Shown here: piece after piece, positions 12,201-24,000 of the stretch | How positions within the stretch are numbered: position 1 is the first letter of the stretch | Layout: each line of letters begins with the position of its first letter | Source of the DNA: Colius striatus | Lineage: Eukaryota > Chordata > Aves > Coliiformes > Coliidae | Assembly: GCF_028858725.1 (NCBI RefSeq) | Contig: NC_084766.1 | Location: forward strand, 26,643,001-26,707,000 | Direction: 5' to 3' | DNA length: 64,000 nucleotides | Made by a program: the position numbers and the translations under genes | Notes under the pieces: model-generated | The model's input: only the letters and a program-made list of their open reading frames with translations | The model's database searches: none | Told to the model about the DNA's origin: nothing

Positions 12201-15200
12201 CTGTTCTTGAGACCAGCAAGGGCCAGCTGATCTATGAGTCCCCAATCACTTGTGAATATTTGGATGAAGCATTTCCAGGGAAAAAGTTGATGCCTTCAGA
12301 CCCATATGAGCGAGCCTTTCAGAAGATGCTCCTGGAACACTTCTCAAAGGTACTGCCTGATCAGAGTGTGGCTGTGTTTCTTGCATTACCATAGCAGCAA
12401 AACTTGCAGCTGTGTTTCCAATGCTGCTTTCATCTTTTAAGGCAGGTCTTGCATCTGGGAAAAACATTTAAATAACTGGAGGGGTTATTTGGGGTCTCTT
12501 TCTTTAAGTACTTTAAATGCTGCTAATTAAAGTTGTCGTGGTTTGGCCCAGCCAGCACAGCAGCACCACGACAGTCTCTCTCTCGGTGCCCCCCATTCAC
12601 CCCCACCCTTGTTAGGATGACAGAGGCCCCAGCGAAGTGGGAGTAAAAAGATAAGCAAGATTGTTGTGGATTGAGACAAGGACAGGGAGGGCTCGCTGCC
12701 AATTACAATTCCATGCAAAACAGACTCCAGTACTTGACTTAGAGAGGAAAGTAGGAAAGTTTATTCTACGAGAAACAGAACGGAATAAAAGCAAAAAGGG
12801 AGTAGGTTCATGGGAAAATTACAACCAACACTTTAAGATCTCCCTCCCCCATCCCTCCTTTCTTCCTGGGCCCAGCTCACTGTTCCCAATATCTCTACCT
12901 CCTCCCCCCTCAACAGCTCAGGAGGGCAGGGAATGGGGGATGTGGTCAGTCTCGCACAGATGGGCTCTGCTGCTCTTCTCAGATGAGGATGGCTCCTGGC
13001 ATTCTTCCCCTGCTCCAACACGGGGTCCTTCCCCCAGGACACAGACCTTAACGAACTTCTCTGGTGTGGATTGTTCCCAACAGCTGCGGCTTCTGCCGAT
13101 ACAGGGTCCCTCACACGGGACACAGTCCTTGGTGAATATCTCTGGCATGGATTCTTCACCACAGTTGCAGTTTCTGCAGATACAGGATCCCTGCCTCAGG
13201 ATCTGGCCTCTTCTGGGCATAATTTTAATGAGCTTCTTTGTCATGAATTCTTCCCCACAGTTAGAGCTTCTGTGAATATTAGGTCCCTCCCATGGGACAC
13301 AGCCTCCTCTGGCCATAGTCATGGCCCCTGGCTCGGGTTCTTCTTTAGCAAAATGAGTCTGCCACTGATACGGGGTCTTTAACAAAATGCAAACAAATCT
13401 CAGCTTCACCAGTCCCCTCTGTAAGAATGCAGGGGAGTCTCTTCTCCAGCACACCTCCACTCTTTCCTCACTGACTGTGGAGTCCGCATGGTTGTTTCTC
13501 TCTCTTTTCCCTCTCCTTGCACCACTACCAGCCGGAGAAGAAGAAGGGACAGAAGCAGGAAGAAACAGGAAGCCCCTCTTCTGGCTTCTTCATAAAAAGT
13601 GATTGTGGAGGTGTTTAATTGGCTCAGCCCCAGAAATGGGTCTGACTCAGAGCTGGAGAGAGTTTTGAGCAACTTCTTACAGGAGCCATCTTTACAGCCC
13701 CTTCTTCCTCACCAGAAACAGCTGTCATGTCAAACCACGACAAAAGTGCATTTGGATTTCAGAAGCATGTACCTGGGAAAAGAGAACCACTCTATATCTT
13801 GTTACATTTTCTGTTACTCTTTCAGTAATGTGTGCAAAGGGGAAACATGCCCTTCTTTTCATTCTTTTCCTCTTCTTAACAGGATTAAAATTCATTAGTA
13901 TTTGCATTCATTCTTCCGTTAAGCCTTTGCTTGTCTTTTCTGAAGGATAAGAGATATTTATTAATAGACTTTATTTAACTCTTTAAAGTTAAGTCCTTAA
14001 GATTTAACTTCCATCTAATATCGTAACATCTAATTTAATGTTTTAAGCTCTGAATGACTTTCTTGTGTTATTATAATAGGAACAGTAAAAACTTTCTACT
14101 TTCCTTTGTATAGGTAACACCTGTGATTTTCAAGTATGTTGTGGCACTCAAAGATGGACAGGATACCACAGCACTGAAAGCAGAGATTGTTGAAAAGTTT
14201 GGCAAACTTGAAGAGGTAAGAGTGTTGGTACTGGCAGGTTACCAGTCATTGTATGGTGCCTTTTTTCTTTCATGCTTTGGCCTTTGGAGCTAGATCTCTT
14301 CTGGTTTAGTTGGTAGTTACAGCAGTAAAGAATCTTTCAATTTAATCCCCCTAGCCTAGGATACACAACACCACCATTAAAGTATATTCCAAGTAGCTAA
14401 ACTGAACTTCACCTGTATGATGAAGGTTGTGTGGACTTGTGGAGTTCTTCTGGAATTCTGTCTGACTGCTGTTGGCTTAGATGCTTCTGTTCTGTTTTAA
14501 ATGTAAAGAGAGCTTACAGCATGTTGTAAGAGCAAGTGCCGAGGAGTCAGAGCTGCTGAAGAGCACCTGTGCTGTAGCTCTGCTGAAATCAGGGCAGATC
14601 CACCAGCAATGGTATAAATCTTTTTCATTTGAAAGCTTATCATTGCAGAGGGAAGCAGAATGTAGTCTGTCCCTTGCAGAAATCTAGTCCTTAGTCATGT
14701 TCTGCTATAGTGATGTAATGCAACTTCAGTAGAGGTCCAGGAAATGTCAGATGGCCTTGCTGTAGTAGAAACGTCACAGTCTGTGTTGGTAGTGCTTCTT
14801 GGCTAGTCTGAACAGCTCTCAGACCTGCCTTTATTGTAAACCCATTCCTTCTGTGTCTTTAGCTGCCATGACTAATGCTTGTGTGGCTCAGTCAAGAAGT
14901 GTTCCATCAGGTGTTTCTCTTCTGGTGCAAAGCTAGCAATAGCTTTCTAGTACTTTATTAATTCTCCTAACAGTCCTGTGCATTCTGCTTCCCTACCCCC
15001 TGAAGATGCCAAAATTAAATTATTTTCAGATTAGTCTTGTCTGTCTAATCAGGCTGATACTGGAGTAGTGCAGATGACAAATACTTGAGTTCTTAGGGGG
15101 AAGCTATGTGTGTTTCACTTCCCTGAAATAAAGAGGTATTAAACAATAAGGAAGAATTGACCTTCTTCCTGCTTTGTTAACATTATTAAAGACTTATTAC

Positions 15201-17708
15201 TCTTTCAGTCTCTATTTTACTATACCTTGGAAGACTTTGCAACAGCAGCTGAAAGTCAGCTGATGAAGGAAGAAAAAAACAAGCCATGCAAACTTCACTC
15301 AACCTATTGCAAGAGATATTGAAGAAGGGAAGTGCTATGAAACCCTTCCGTGTCTAGTTTGCCACTACTTGATAGTGAGGACTGTGTTCCTGTTTCTGCT
15401 ATTGTGTAACTGCTGGGTTATATTCTGCCAGACACATGGTAAATCAAACAGCTTGATGCTTCCTGAAGGACTGCTTTAAAAATTCTACTAGATCATGAGG
15501 GATAGGGGACAAGGAATAAATGCTATAGAAGTAGTGTTGTGTGTCCAAAAAGACAAAGATTTGTCTTTTTGATTGGTCTGACTTTCACCTTTGAAGTGCC
15601 AAAGTGCCTGAAAACAGAGGGACTAGTCTCGGGAAAGAGACAAAGCTCTGAAGGTTCCTTAAAGCATGTTGAACTTGGGTGGCCATGGCACTTGAAATGT
15701 ATCCAACATTAAATGTCACAGGAAAACTTACTGCATCCTTTGTGGCCCTACTTTCTGTTCTGAGCAGGGATCTCTTTCTGGTGAATGGGGATATTACACT
15801 TACTTGTTCGCTTTGCACCTGGACGTAAATCCAGGTCTAGATGTAAAGTTAGAAATGCTTTCCTCATACCACTCTCCTCAGGTCCCATTACTTACTGTCT
15901 CATCCCTTAAGTATACCTACATTGCACTATGTGGTGGGAATATTTTGTTTCTGTAGTGTCCTTCTGAGGCCAGTTGTCATCTCTCGCCCCTCACAGGTTC
16001 TGTCCAAACGCAACACTGTGTTTTATGGTGGGGACTCAATTTCCATGCTTGACTACCTGATCTGGCCATGGTTTGAACGTCTGGAACCGTTCCAGCTCAA
16101 AGAGTGAGTGCCTAGCCTAATTTCTAGGATGTACTGAAATGCCTCAGCGTATGTAGCTATTCTTTGCATGCATTCTGTAGCTGTGGGCCACTCTTGGGAG
16201 CTACTGAAGAAAGTTTGTGTTTTGTTACAGTTTGGGGGAAGCATCTTCTCAAAAGAGTGCTGAGTTGTTGAGGTGTCTTCTTTAAACAACCTTTCTTTCA
16301 CCAGACATATTTCACTGTCCTACAAAATATTTTTAACAGATCTGGAAGAAGTGGTAAAAATACAGGACTATTTTTCCCTAACGTGAAAATGGCCTTTATT
16401 TGAAGGGAGATGGAAGTACAGCAGCCTAGGTTCAAATTTCTTGGTCCAAAACCTTAGACTTGAAATGCAGTTGTCTATTACTCTTCAAAAATTCTAGACT
16501 GGCAAAGGAGGATTACTTTGTTTTGAGATGGTTAAACTGTATCCTACCTTCTTGTAGCCGATAGATGCGTCCTTGTTGTAATAGCATTTTTTAATAAGTA
16601 AATACATTTCTTGCTCTGTTCTGTCCTGAAATGCTTCAATTACCACGATATCAATACATAAGGAAGTTATATCAAAGGAGAATAGTCTTGTTTTAAGCCA
16701 GCTATAAAACCAAAGAGTCAGCTGGTATGAGGAAGTGAGAGGCAAAAAGTGGGGCATGAGTATAGAACAGTTACTCTCAGCCTGGTGTGTGAAGCATCCT
16801 TAAGAACAAGATAAATTCGGGGAAACCTTAGCATTGAAACTTCTGGCCCTGTAAAACGAGGGCTTTACTGATGGAATGGTGAGATAGAAATTGTAATGCA
16901 AAATACTTGGGACATTCTGCCAGAATAGAATGAAAATAACAGATTACACTGTGAAGTTTTTAATTTGCCACACAGTTGTTTTTTTTAAGTGTGTCTGAGT
17001 GAGTTTATGGATTTAGTCTGTTAGTTAAATCCTCAGTCTCCTCAGAAGAGGTCAGTGGGTAGTACAAATTGCACAGCTTGTCTTGGTAAGGGAGAAGAGA
17101 GAAGAGGTTTCGGAGTCGAGGAGGAGAACTCAGCCACTGGACACAGCATTTGTTTCAAGAATCACCGTTAGCAAAGCATGCCAGAGGGAGGCAGTGGTGC
17201 ACAAGCCTCTGCCCTCAAGTCAGAGCAGGCCGTGAATAAGAGCTGGGTTGTTTTTTTTTTGCAGCAGCAGGTATAATGTAAGTAAAACCATGCTGATATC
17301 TTGCACGTTAAGTGCTTGTTTGTGTTTTTGCTCTGCTTTGCTGAGTGCACAAGCTGTGTAAGAGCTCTTTCACTGTCCACTGGGTAGTCTGTCTTCTACG
17401 ATACATATTTCAGTCAGCTATTCTGAGATGAACATTATACTGAAAGGAAGAACACAAAACAAGCAGCAAACTGGAACTGCTCAAGTTCTTTTGCTTCCTT
17501 GATGTCCTTCAAGATTCCTTTTTTTGTTACTCGATCTCTTTCTTTTTTCCATAGTTCTTTGAGTCATGCCCCAAAGCTCCAACACTGGATGGAGGCCATG
17601 AAGGAGGACCCTGCTGTCAAGGCTACAATGACTGACCCACAGATATTCAAAAGTTACCTGCAGCTCTATTTGAAGAACAGCCCTGAAGCATGTGATTATG
17701 GGCTCTGA
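9231..17708 (+). CDS. GSTO1: GSTO1, glutathione S-transferase omega (complete, six coding exons)
   Basis: Cytosolic omega-class GST with thioltransferase and dehydroascorbate reductase activity, using a catalytic cysteine. Exons 9231-9264, 9360-9468, 12127-12349, 14114-14215, 15997-16103 and 17555-17708 total 729 bp (242 residues plus stop), close to the 241 residues of human GSTO1. All introns are GT-AG. The omega-type proline-rich N-terminus ([17 protein letters not shown]) precedes the active site RFCPF with Cys32. The glutathione-site residues Phe34, Lys59 (NLKNKP), Val72 and Glu85-Ser86 (LIYES) are all present at their usual numbers. The C-terminal helical domain has [11 protein letters not shown] and ends [15 protein letters not shown]-like (here [16 protein letters not shown]). 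The ATG at 9231 gives the expected M-x-G-E start. Introns 2 and 3 each contain a solo LTR. No second omega gene (GSTO2) is visible. Recognition is certain. Confidence 0.97.
9360..9468 (+). CDS. GSTO1: GSTO1 coding exon 2 (active-site exon)
   Basis: Acceptor CCCCTCAG, donor ATCAG|GTGAGG. It carries the catalytic Cys32 in [15 protein letters not shown]. Confidence 0.97.
9469..11121 (+). other. GSTO1 intron 2, 5' part
   Basis: No exon or clear repeat seen before the solo LTR that begins at 11122. Confidence 0.7.
11122..12095. mobile_element. Solo LTR of an avian endogenous retrovirus (ERVL-like), 974 bp, GSTO1 intron 2
   Basis: Begins TGTCGTGGTTTAG and ends with the degenerate inverse CTAAACCAGAACA. 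It is flanked by a perfect 5-bp target-site duplication GGAGC (11117-11121 and 12096-12100), which fixes both ends. A 5-bp duplication and the TGTCGTGGTTT terminus point to an ERVL-type avian family. No gag/pol or second LTR is seen, so it is a recombined solo LTR. It shares parts (for example a GGGCAGGGAGAGCTT-like block) with the LTR at 12534. Orientation was not decided, because the ends are inverted repeats. Confidence 0.9.
12127..12349 (+). CDS. GSTO1: GSTO1 coding exon 3
   Basis: 223 bp, with acceptor CATTCTTTTAG and donor TCAAAG|GTACTG. It encodes the rest of the thioredoxin-like domain ([38 protein letters not shown]). Its acceptor is only 31 bp downstream of the end of a solo LTR. 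Confidence 0.97.
12534..13742. mobile_element. Solo LTR of the same superfamily, 1,209 bp, GSTO1 intron 3
   Basis: Perfect 12-bp terminal inverted repeats: TGTCGTGGTTTG at 12534-12545 and CAAACCACGACA at 13731-13742. A perfect 5-bp target-site duplication AAAGT flanks it (12529-12533 and 13743-13747). It has no internal retroviral region. Long open frames on both strands inside it follow from its C-rich tandem repeats and are not genes. It is diverged from the LTR at 11122, so this was a separate insertion. Confidence 0.93.
13020..13330. repeat. Tandem repeats of about 75 bp inside the LTR
   Basis: About four diverged units, each with a GGTCCCT...GGACACAG...CTTCTCTGG...GGATTCTTCCCCACAG...GCTTCTG pattern; unit starts are near 13025, 13102, 13178 and 13282. 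They lengthen this LTR relative to the copy in intron 2. Confidence 0.75.
14114..14215 (+). CDS. GSTO1: GSTO1 coding exon 4
   Basis: 102 bp (34 codons, phase 0 at both ends). The acceptor is TTTGTATAG and the donor GAAGAG|GTAAGAG. It encodes [16 protein letters not shown] through KFGKLEE of the helical domain, a segment that is less conserved than the rest. Confidence 0.95.
14216..15996 (+). other. GSTO1 intron 4 (intron 5 at 16104-17554 is similar)
   Basis: No exon, RNA gene or recognisable mobile element seen in either of these introns. Confidence 0.65.
15997..16103 (+). CDS. GSTO1: GSTO1 coding exon 5
   Basis: 107 bp, with acceptor CCCCTCACAG and donor AAAGA|GTGAGT. It encodes [12 protein letters not shown], then [18 protein letters not shown], the most conserved part of the omega helical domain. 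Confidence 0.97.
17555..17708 (+). CDS. GSTO1: GSTO1 coding exon 6 (terminal)
   Basis: Acceptor TTTTCCATAG. It encodes [19 protein letters not shown] and ends in [10 protein letters not shown] followed by TGA at 17706-17708, the characteristic omega-GST C-terminus. Confidence 0.97.
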
Positions 17709-18070
17709 GGTGCCAGCAGGCACATGCTCTCTGAAGTGTCAGTGCTTCTTTTCAGTATGATCTGTGGGAATCTGGTGTAACTTGGTTAGGGCTCTGCTGT
17801 GGTTGCATTTCATAATGGGGAATAAGTCTGTGCTGAAAAGGCTGAGAAATCTGTGAACTCCACTACTGTCAAAAGGAGGAGGATGTGCTGGCTTCATGTA
17901 GGAGATGGAAAGTCAGTGCTGGCCATGTATATCGTGTAAAGGAAATCGTTGGCTTTACTCAGAGATTATGTGCCATTATCTCCATCTCTTTGCAGGCTTC
18001 ACTATTGGGCAGTCTCTGAACTGACTCTGTTGCTTGGCTTAAAAATTGTAATACTGACATCTTTAAAAGA

Positions 18071-18076
18071 AATAAA
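18071..18076 (+). terminator. GSTO1 polyadenylation signal
   Basis: AATAAA 363 bp after the GSTO1 stop codon, followed by a T-rich stretch (TTTTTCCTTCCTCTTTCC) downstream. It would give a 3' UTR of about 390 bp. Confidence 0.7.
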
Positions 18077-18099
18077 AAGCAAACAGTATCTTTCAACAC

Positions 18100-21000
18100 A
18101 CTTTTTCCTTCCTCTTTCCAGGCAGCGATTAGTCAGTGGTCTGATTGTGCAGAGAATGGTGAGGCACTATAAAGGCTAAAACAAAGTGTGGTCTCTGAAG
18201 TGAAGAGGCAGTTACTTGGTGCAAACTGTGCTCATCTTTACACAGCACTACTGCCAAAGCACCGAACTTAAAACCCTACCCACTTATCCCTACTGGAGTC
18301 ACATTTGCAGCGACCAGCTAGTAATGGCTTCCAATTTAGACTAGATATGCTAGGAGAGTGTGTGGTTATAATCCTCTGGCCTTCTGAAGTAGGCTCATAC
18401 TTATCCTAGGTCCTAGCCTCAATTATGCTAAAGGCTGAAGCAGGGAGTAAAGCTGACAGAAACCGTAGCCTGAGCAGAAGAACACTTATTTTCTGTTCTA
18501 CTCCATATCTCAGAAGCCTTGATATGCATGGCAAAATGCAGGTGAAATCAGAGAAGTGAAGTACAAAGAATTCAGTCAGAGCATTGTGTTCTGATGGTGT
18601 CTTGCAGCTGATGAAGGAATGAATGTTTTTTTCCAAGCAAGAAAATGACAGGATCAGAACTTTGCAGTTGGGTGTGTTTTGAAGCCATCCTAGATGCTAG
18701 TATAGCAGAGTGAGGACAGGATTGTTTGAATCAAAAGTAGTCACAAGAAAGGCTTCTGTCTTTCTTTCTTCTTTTTTTCCTTCTTTTAATCTTCTGTGTG
18801 GAGAGAGGAAAAAAAAAACCCAAAACTATGGCAAATTCTGATGGTGCTCAGCAGTCTGACAGACTACGAACAACCCAAATTAACCATAATTCCAGGGAAC
18901 AAACATGGAGAAAGAAATATGGCAAAGCAGCATGTTCAGGGACAGGTCTGTGGTGCTGAGACAGTTGCCATCAGGTGCTGTTGTGGTTTTAGTCCCAGCT
19001 GGGCATGAGATCCATGCAACCACTTGCTTCTGCCTGTGGTACAGAAAAGGTACCGAGAGCCTAATAGAGATCCCCAGGGACAGGGAGGGCTCGCTTACCA
19101 ATTACAGTCCCAGGCAAACCAGACAGGACTACTTGGCTTGGGGAGAGACTTCCAAAGGGTTAACTGCAGAACATTTTGGGTTTATTAGCTGTTTTGCTTT
19201 TTGTAGGGCTTGTTAACGCTGCAAGATGACTTCTACAAGCAGGCTAAGAATATGTTGCAGTTTGCTCCAGTCTATTATTAGATGCTAGCAAGAGAAGTGA
19301 CAGTAGGGAGATCCAGTAATGGGTTAAAAGCAGAGACTGGCATCCAAAAGCTGAAGCTGCTAGGGCCAGAGCGTGGTAACCTGGAGACTGTGTCTGCACA
19401 GAAAGATGTGTTCTACCCACCTTTATTTAGTGGCTGCAGAGTGTACCATTATAAATGTGCTACCTCAGCAAAATCAGTAAAATGACATATTCTGCCTTAT
19501 AATTTACTGTTAAATATCAGTGTTCTAAATCCCCATGCAGACAGCTGGGGTCCTGAACTCATTATAGTACATCAAGAAATGCAGGCCTCAGGCAAAGTGT
19601 TTTTAATGTAGTCATGAATATGGAATGCTTTGGCCCACTCTTCAAAGGAAAAGAGAAGTTATGTGGAATAGACTGACTCTCCTCTCAGGACGGACGGATG
19701 TAAAGGAAACATCATATTAGTTTAAAGGCCAAACAAAGAAAACGTGTATCTTCAGTTTTGGTCAACAGAGGAAAAAAGATGGAAGTCAGTAATGAAGGGA
19801 TCAAGGAGATGAACAGTTCTTTGGTCAGAGCTCTCTTGAGAATCTGTGGATCAGATTGTACAGCACGTACTGTATTTACTCACCTTCTACTCCGTATTTT
19901 GCCCTTGAAAGTTGGTGGTGATGCTGTGGCTTTGGAAAACAATGCTGACTTTTTTTATTCCCAGTTATTGTGCCACCAAATAGAACTTCTCTCAGCACAG
20001 GTTCAGAGCATGATGGGTAAAGGCCATCTCCTCAGAGGAAATGAAGCCAAGAAGAGGGGCACTGAATAACCACAAGCTGAGCAGTGTTTCCTGTAAGCTG
20101 CAAACTGTTGGTATGAGTCGCCTGTGTCGCTGCACAGCAAAACCATGGGAGGGCCGGGGTGAAGGGAGTAAGAAAATGTCAACTTAGCTCACCTGCAGAA
20201 TCCACGAGAAACAACAGTGGGACATTATGGCTTAAAACTGTCCTTCCTCCAGTGCTCTGCACACATTCCCATTTCCTCAAAGGATGCACTTGTGCCTTTC
20301 CTTGTGTCACTCAAACCATCCTTAGGAGGGAGCTCTCTACAAGAATGGTCTCTGGGCCAATCCACAGGTCAGAGCATGACTGGCTTTTTTCCCCTCTGCA
20401 TTCATCACACAGCACTCTTCTGTGCCTGTTTAGGCTTGGAAGCAGTCTGTTTCCTCTTACCTGTAATAGTTGAGGCATGATGATTAATCAGCTCTTTTTC
20501 CCTGTGGTAGACAGCTCTGGTATAGCCAATGCCTTCAAACCCACAGACTTGGTGCCTCTCAATTCCTCTTCATATGCTTTGTGTAGTTTGGTGGCATTGT
20601 GGTGCTCTGTCTCTGCTCTGGATCAAACTCCCTTTCAAAAGTGTGCCTCTGGCACGAGAGAATCAGTCTGGGGCCATCAGGAACAACTGCATGTGGACAA
20701 CCTTTGCTTATCTCTAGTTTTGCATACAGGAGCTTCACAATGTTGCCATGATGTGATAACCCTGAAAGTGAACTGAAGTGTCAGGAATATCGTGCTGACA
20801 GCACAGAATGCCTCTGTCCCGAGGGAGTGCCTGTGTGACAGGTCAAGCAGAGCCACTGTGCATCCCTTGTGCTTACAGGCACAAGAACCATCCAGGCAGG
20901 GCCACCCTGCCCAGTGCAAGCTGTCAGAGATGAGACCTGGAATGTGTTAGCGAGCCAAGTGCTGTCTCCCTGTGGATCTGGGAAATCCCTCCGTGCTGTC

Positions 21001-24000
21001 TGAGTCCCAGAAACAGCTAGAGAGCAAGACTGGAGGTTAAGAGCAATATAATGAGTTTCTCCCTTGGTGAACCTGGGGAGGTGAAATGAATGATGAGTCA
21101 GGCTGTGAAGAGTGTGGTTCACTGATCACAGTTCTGCCTGGCTCTGCCTGCTGGACCTGGATTACACTGTATTGGATCCTGAACGTTACTGTCTACAGAA
21201 AGGTTCCTACTTAGATTTCCAATGACATTAGAAGTGTTGTGGCATTTCTGGAAAGCAGCAAAATACAGACAGATGTTTAATCTTGGCTCCTTATACATGA
21301 TTAAGTCGTTGCTGTGGGTCTGTTGGTAGCTTCGAAGATCATTTTGCATCAAAAATTGACTCTTTCCTGCAGAGGACCTAAGACAGAATAAACTCATTGG
21401 GGTTTTAATCTTCATTCTTAGGCCTGATGTTTAACAGTACTACAGTCAGACATTTTACAAACATTCAAATACTGAACAGCAAGGGCTGTATTTAAATATT
21501 TCAGCTGAACACCTCCTGCGTTTCCACCTCAGAGCAGATCAATAAGCTGATACTCACCTTCAGGACAGAAATTGCTGATTTTTTTTTTTCTTCCTCTTCT
21601 CTGAAAGTTTGGATAAGTTCTGATTTTAGCTAGACAGATTTATAATTAGTTAAAATCTCAGTGCCTTTATTCAAAGGCAGCACCTCTGCAAAGAATGACT
21701 GAAAAGCTTTGCTCTGCAGAGTCCCTGAATCCTCTGCAGCCAAAGGTTTTGTTTCTAGTAGCTGAGGAGACCAAGCTGACACTCCTAAAGGGAATGTAAC
21801 TAGTAAGCGAAGTTTCTTTAAAGAATACTGTAATGTTAATTGATCCACAGCATGGACTTGTTCAGATTTCTGGTTTGGGACCAGATTTGTCCAGTAGATA
21901 TGGCAGGAATATCTGCGTGCTTGTCTCCTTCCTCTTCCCTCAAGGCTGCGCTAGAAAGTGGTGTGGACCATTTTGAGAGTAGCAGGAGTACCACAAACCT
22001 GTTTTCTCATAGCTTATTGCTTCAGATCTAGGAAGACATGAGTGCCAACTGCTTTTTACTGCAACGGGGCATTTAAAAGCTCTCTTGTGCACTTTCTCAG
22101 CATTATGAGAGTCTTTGTCCTCACTCCATCTGCCTGCTTGCCTCAAATTTATCAAAGCCAAGTATTTCTGAGCTCCCTGCAGATCTGTCAAATTTGGTTA
22201 AGTTGTTTGATGGATTCAAAAGTTACTTGGCAGGAGATGAAGGGAAGGACACACACAACCCCCGCCCTTATGCATGCACGCACTGCATGGGAAACTGCCT
22301 AAAAATGCCCTAGTTTATGTTGCCATAAATAATTTGTCGTTTTAGAAGAAGGCAGGACTGCCTGGAATTTTACTTGGAAGGCATACAGCAGGTCAAATGT
22401 TTGGTTACAGCCACTGAACCAGTGCCTTGAGAAATCCTCTTTCCAAACAAATAGTCCATATTACTACAAGATGCTTAGCTGACACTGTGACAGTGGCACT
22501 TAGGAGAGAGACCTGAGTTAGCTTTTAGACCTGCAAGCAAAGACCCATCACAGAGTTGAGCAGGGAGGATGAAACCTGCTCAAGAGCCTGAGCAGTGTCC
22601 TGTTCTGAGACCAATGCTCCCAGTTTCACTGCTAGTGGTACCTAGCCAGATGAATGTTAGCATTCCTCTGGGTCACCGTATCCTCTGAGGTTGCTCTTGC
22701 ATTTTTATAGCACAGACATTTCTGCCTACTGGAAATAAAAGACATTCTGTCCTTGCTTGTGGTTATTCCATGAGTGGTAAAAAGTCCTTAGTTAAATTAC
22801 TAGCTGTGAATGATTCTCCTGGCTTTTGTGTCCTGCCTGCCTCTTGGGATGACTTCACACTTGAAAAGTGCTAACAAGTGTCATCACAAACATCACCCCA
22901 CTTTGCATACTAGTAAAGCAGCCTTGTGTAGAGTTGGGAAACAGAAATGCATTCCTGTGTGGAATAAACAATTTTTCTCAGGTCTGCAGATCTTTAGTAT
23001 GAGCAGAGTTATATGTCTGATTGCCATGAAAGCTGTGAGATACAGGGGTGCTTTGCGTCAAATCCATAAGGACTGGCCAGTGTAACTGTTACCTGTGCAG
23101 GCAATGCATCAAAGGAGATCATTTTCTTGTGCTGCTTGTCACATTTGCAAGTGTAACCTGTGCAGTGAAGTCTGTCAGTGTGCTGAGGGACCAGGGAGGC
23201 AGACTGGGCCTGCCTTCACAAGCTTTTTGTGAGTTTCCTCAAAAGTCAGGTACCCTATAGGGGTCATGGGAAACTTGTGTAGAGAGAGGAGGACCAGGCT
23301 GTATAAAGTAGAGCAGCTCATCACACTGGAGAGCTGTGCTACAGATATCAGTGGTATGTCCATGTAAATCTGAAATGACCCAACTTGGGCTTATTGGCAG
23401 GACAGAGCACCTGAGAGAGCTCCTAGTAGTAAGCAGCTGAAACAACCCCAGTGTGAAGGAACTAACTCAAGAGAGATGTGTGCCCCTCGGGGGGTTTGCA
23501 GAGGGTTGTTGAGGATGGACTTGAGTCAACTCAGGCGACTTGGAAATTTGGGAAACAACTGCAGTTGAAGAATTTCATTGAGATGGAGTTTCACAGTGGA
23601 CATTGTACCTGCTATTCTCGTGTCTGTGATCTCTTACCAAATTTCCAGCATTTAAAATGCTGAAGTTTTCAAATGAAATGGCAGGCAGTGTCACAGCAAC
23701 TCTACAGGGGGCCCTAACACAGAGTAAACCAGCAAAGTCTGTATTTGAAGAGTTACAAGGAGATGTTATGGGAAGCTTTTAATGACCAAATGTGGAGTTT
23801 TATTGGACTGTAAAGGAGAAGGAGGTAAATGTTACTTGTATTCCTGTCCCTAAAGTGAAATTGTAGATGTCACTCCTGTAGTTATTGAGTCACCTTCTGT
23901 CATCTGAACCATTTAAACAACATATGGGTATTGAAATTTAAAATGCCCGGGTCTTTAAGGTCTGATCATCTGCTAAACTAGGGCAGGGGAGATGCTCTGC

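Noticed and set aside
12661-13275. 204-codon open frame on the plus strand (and a 180-codon one on the minus strand, 12918-13460)
   Set aside because: Both lie wholly within a solo LTR and follow its tandem, C-rich repeats; there is no domain-like sequence, and an intron surrounds them.
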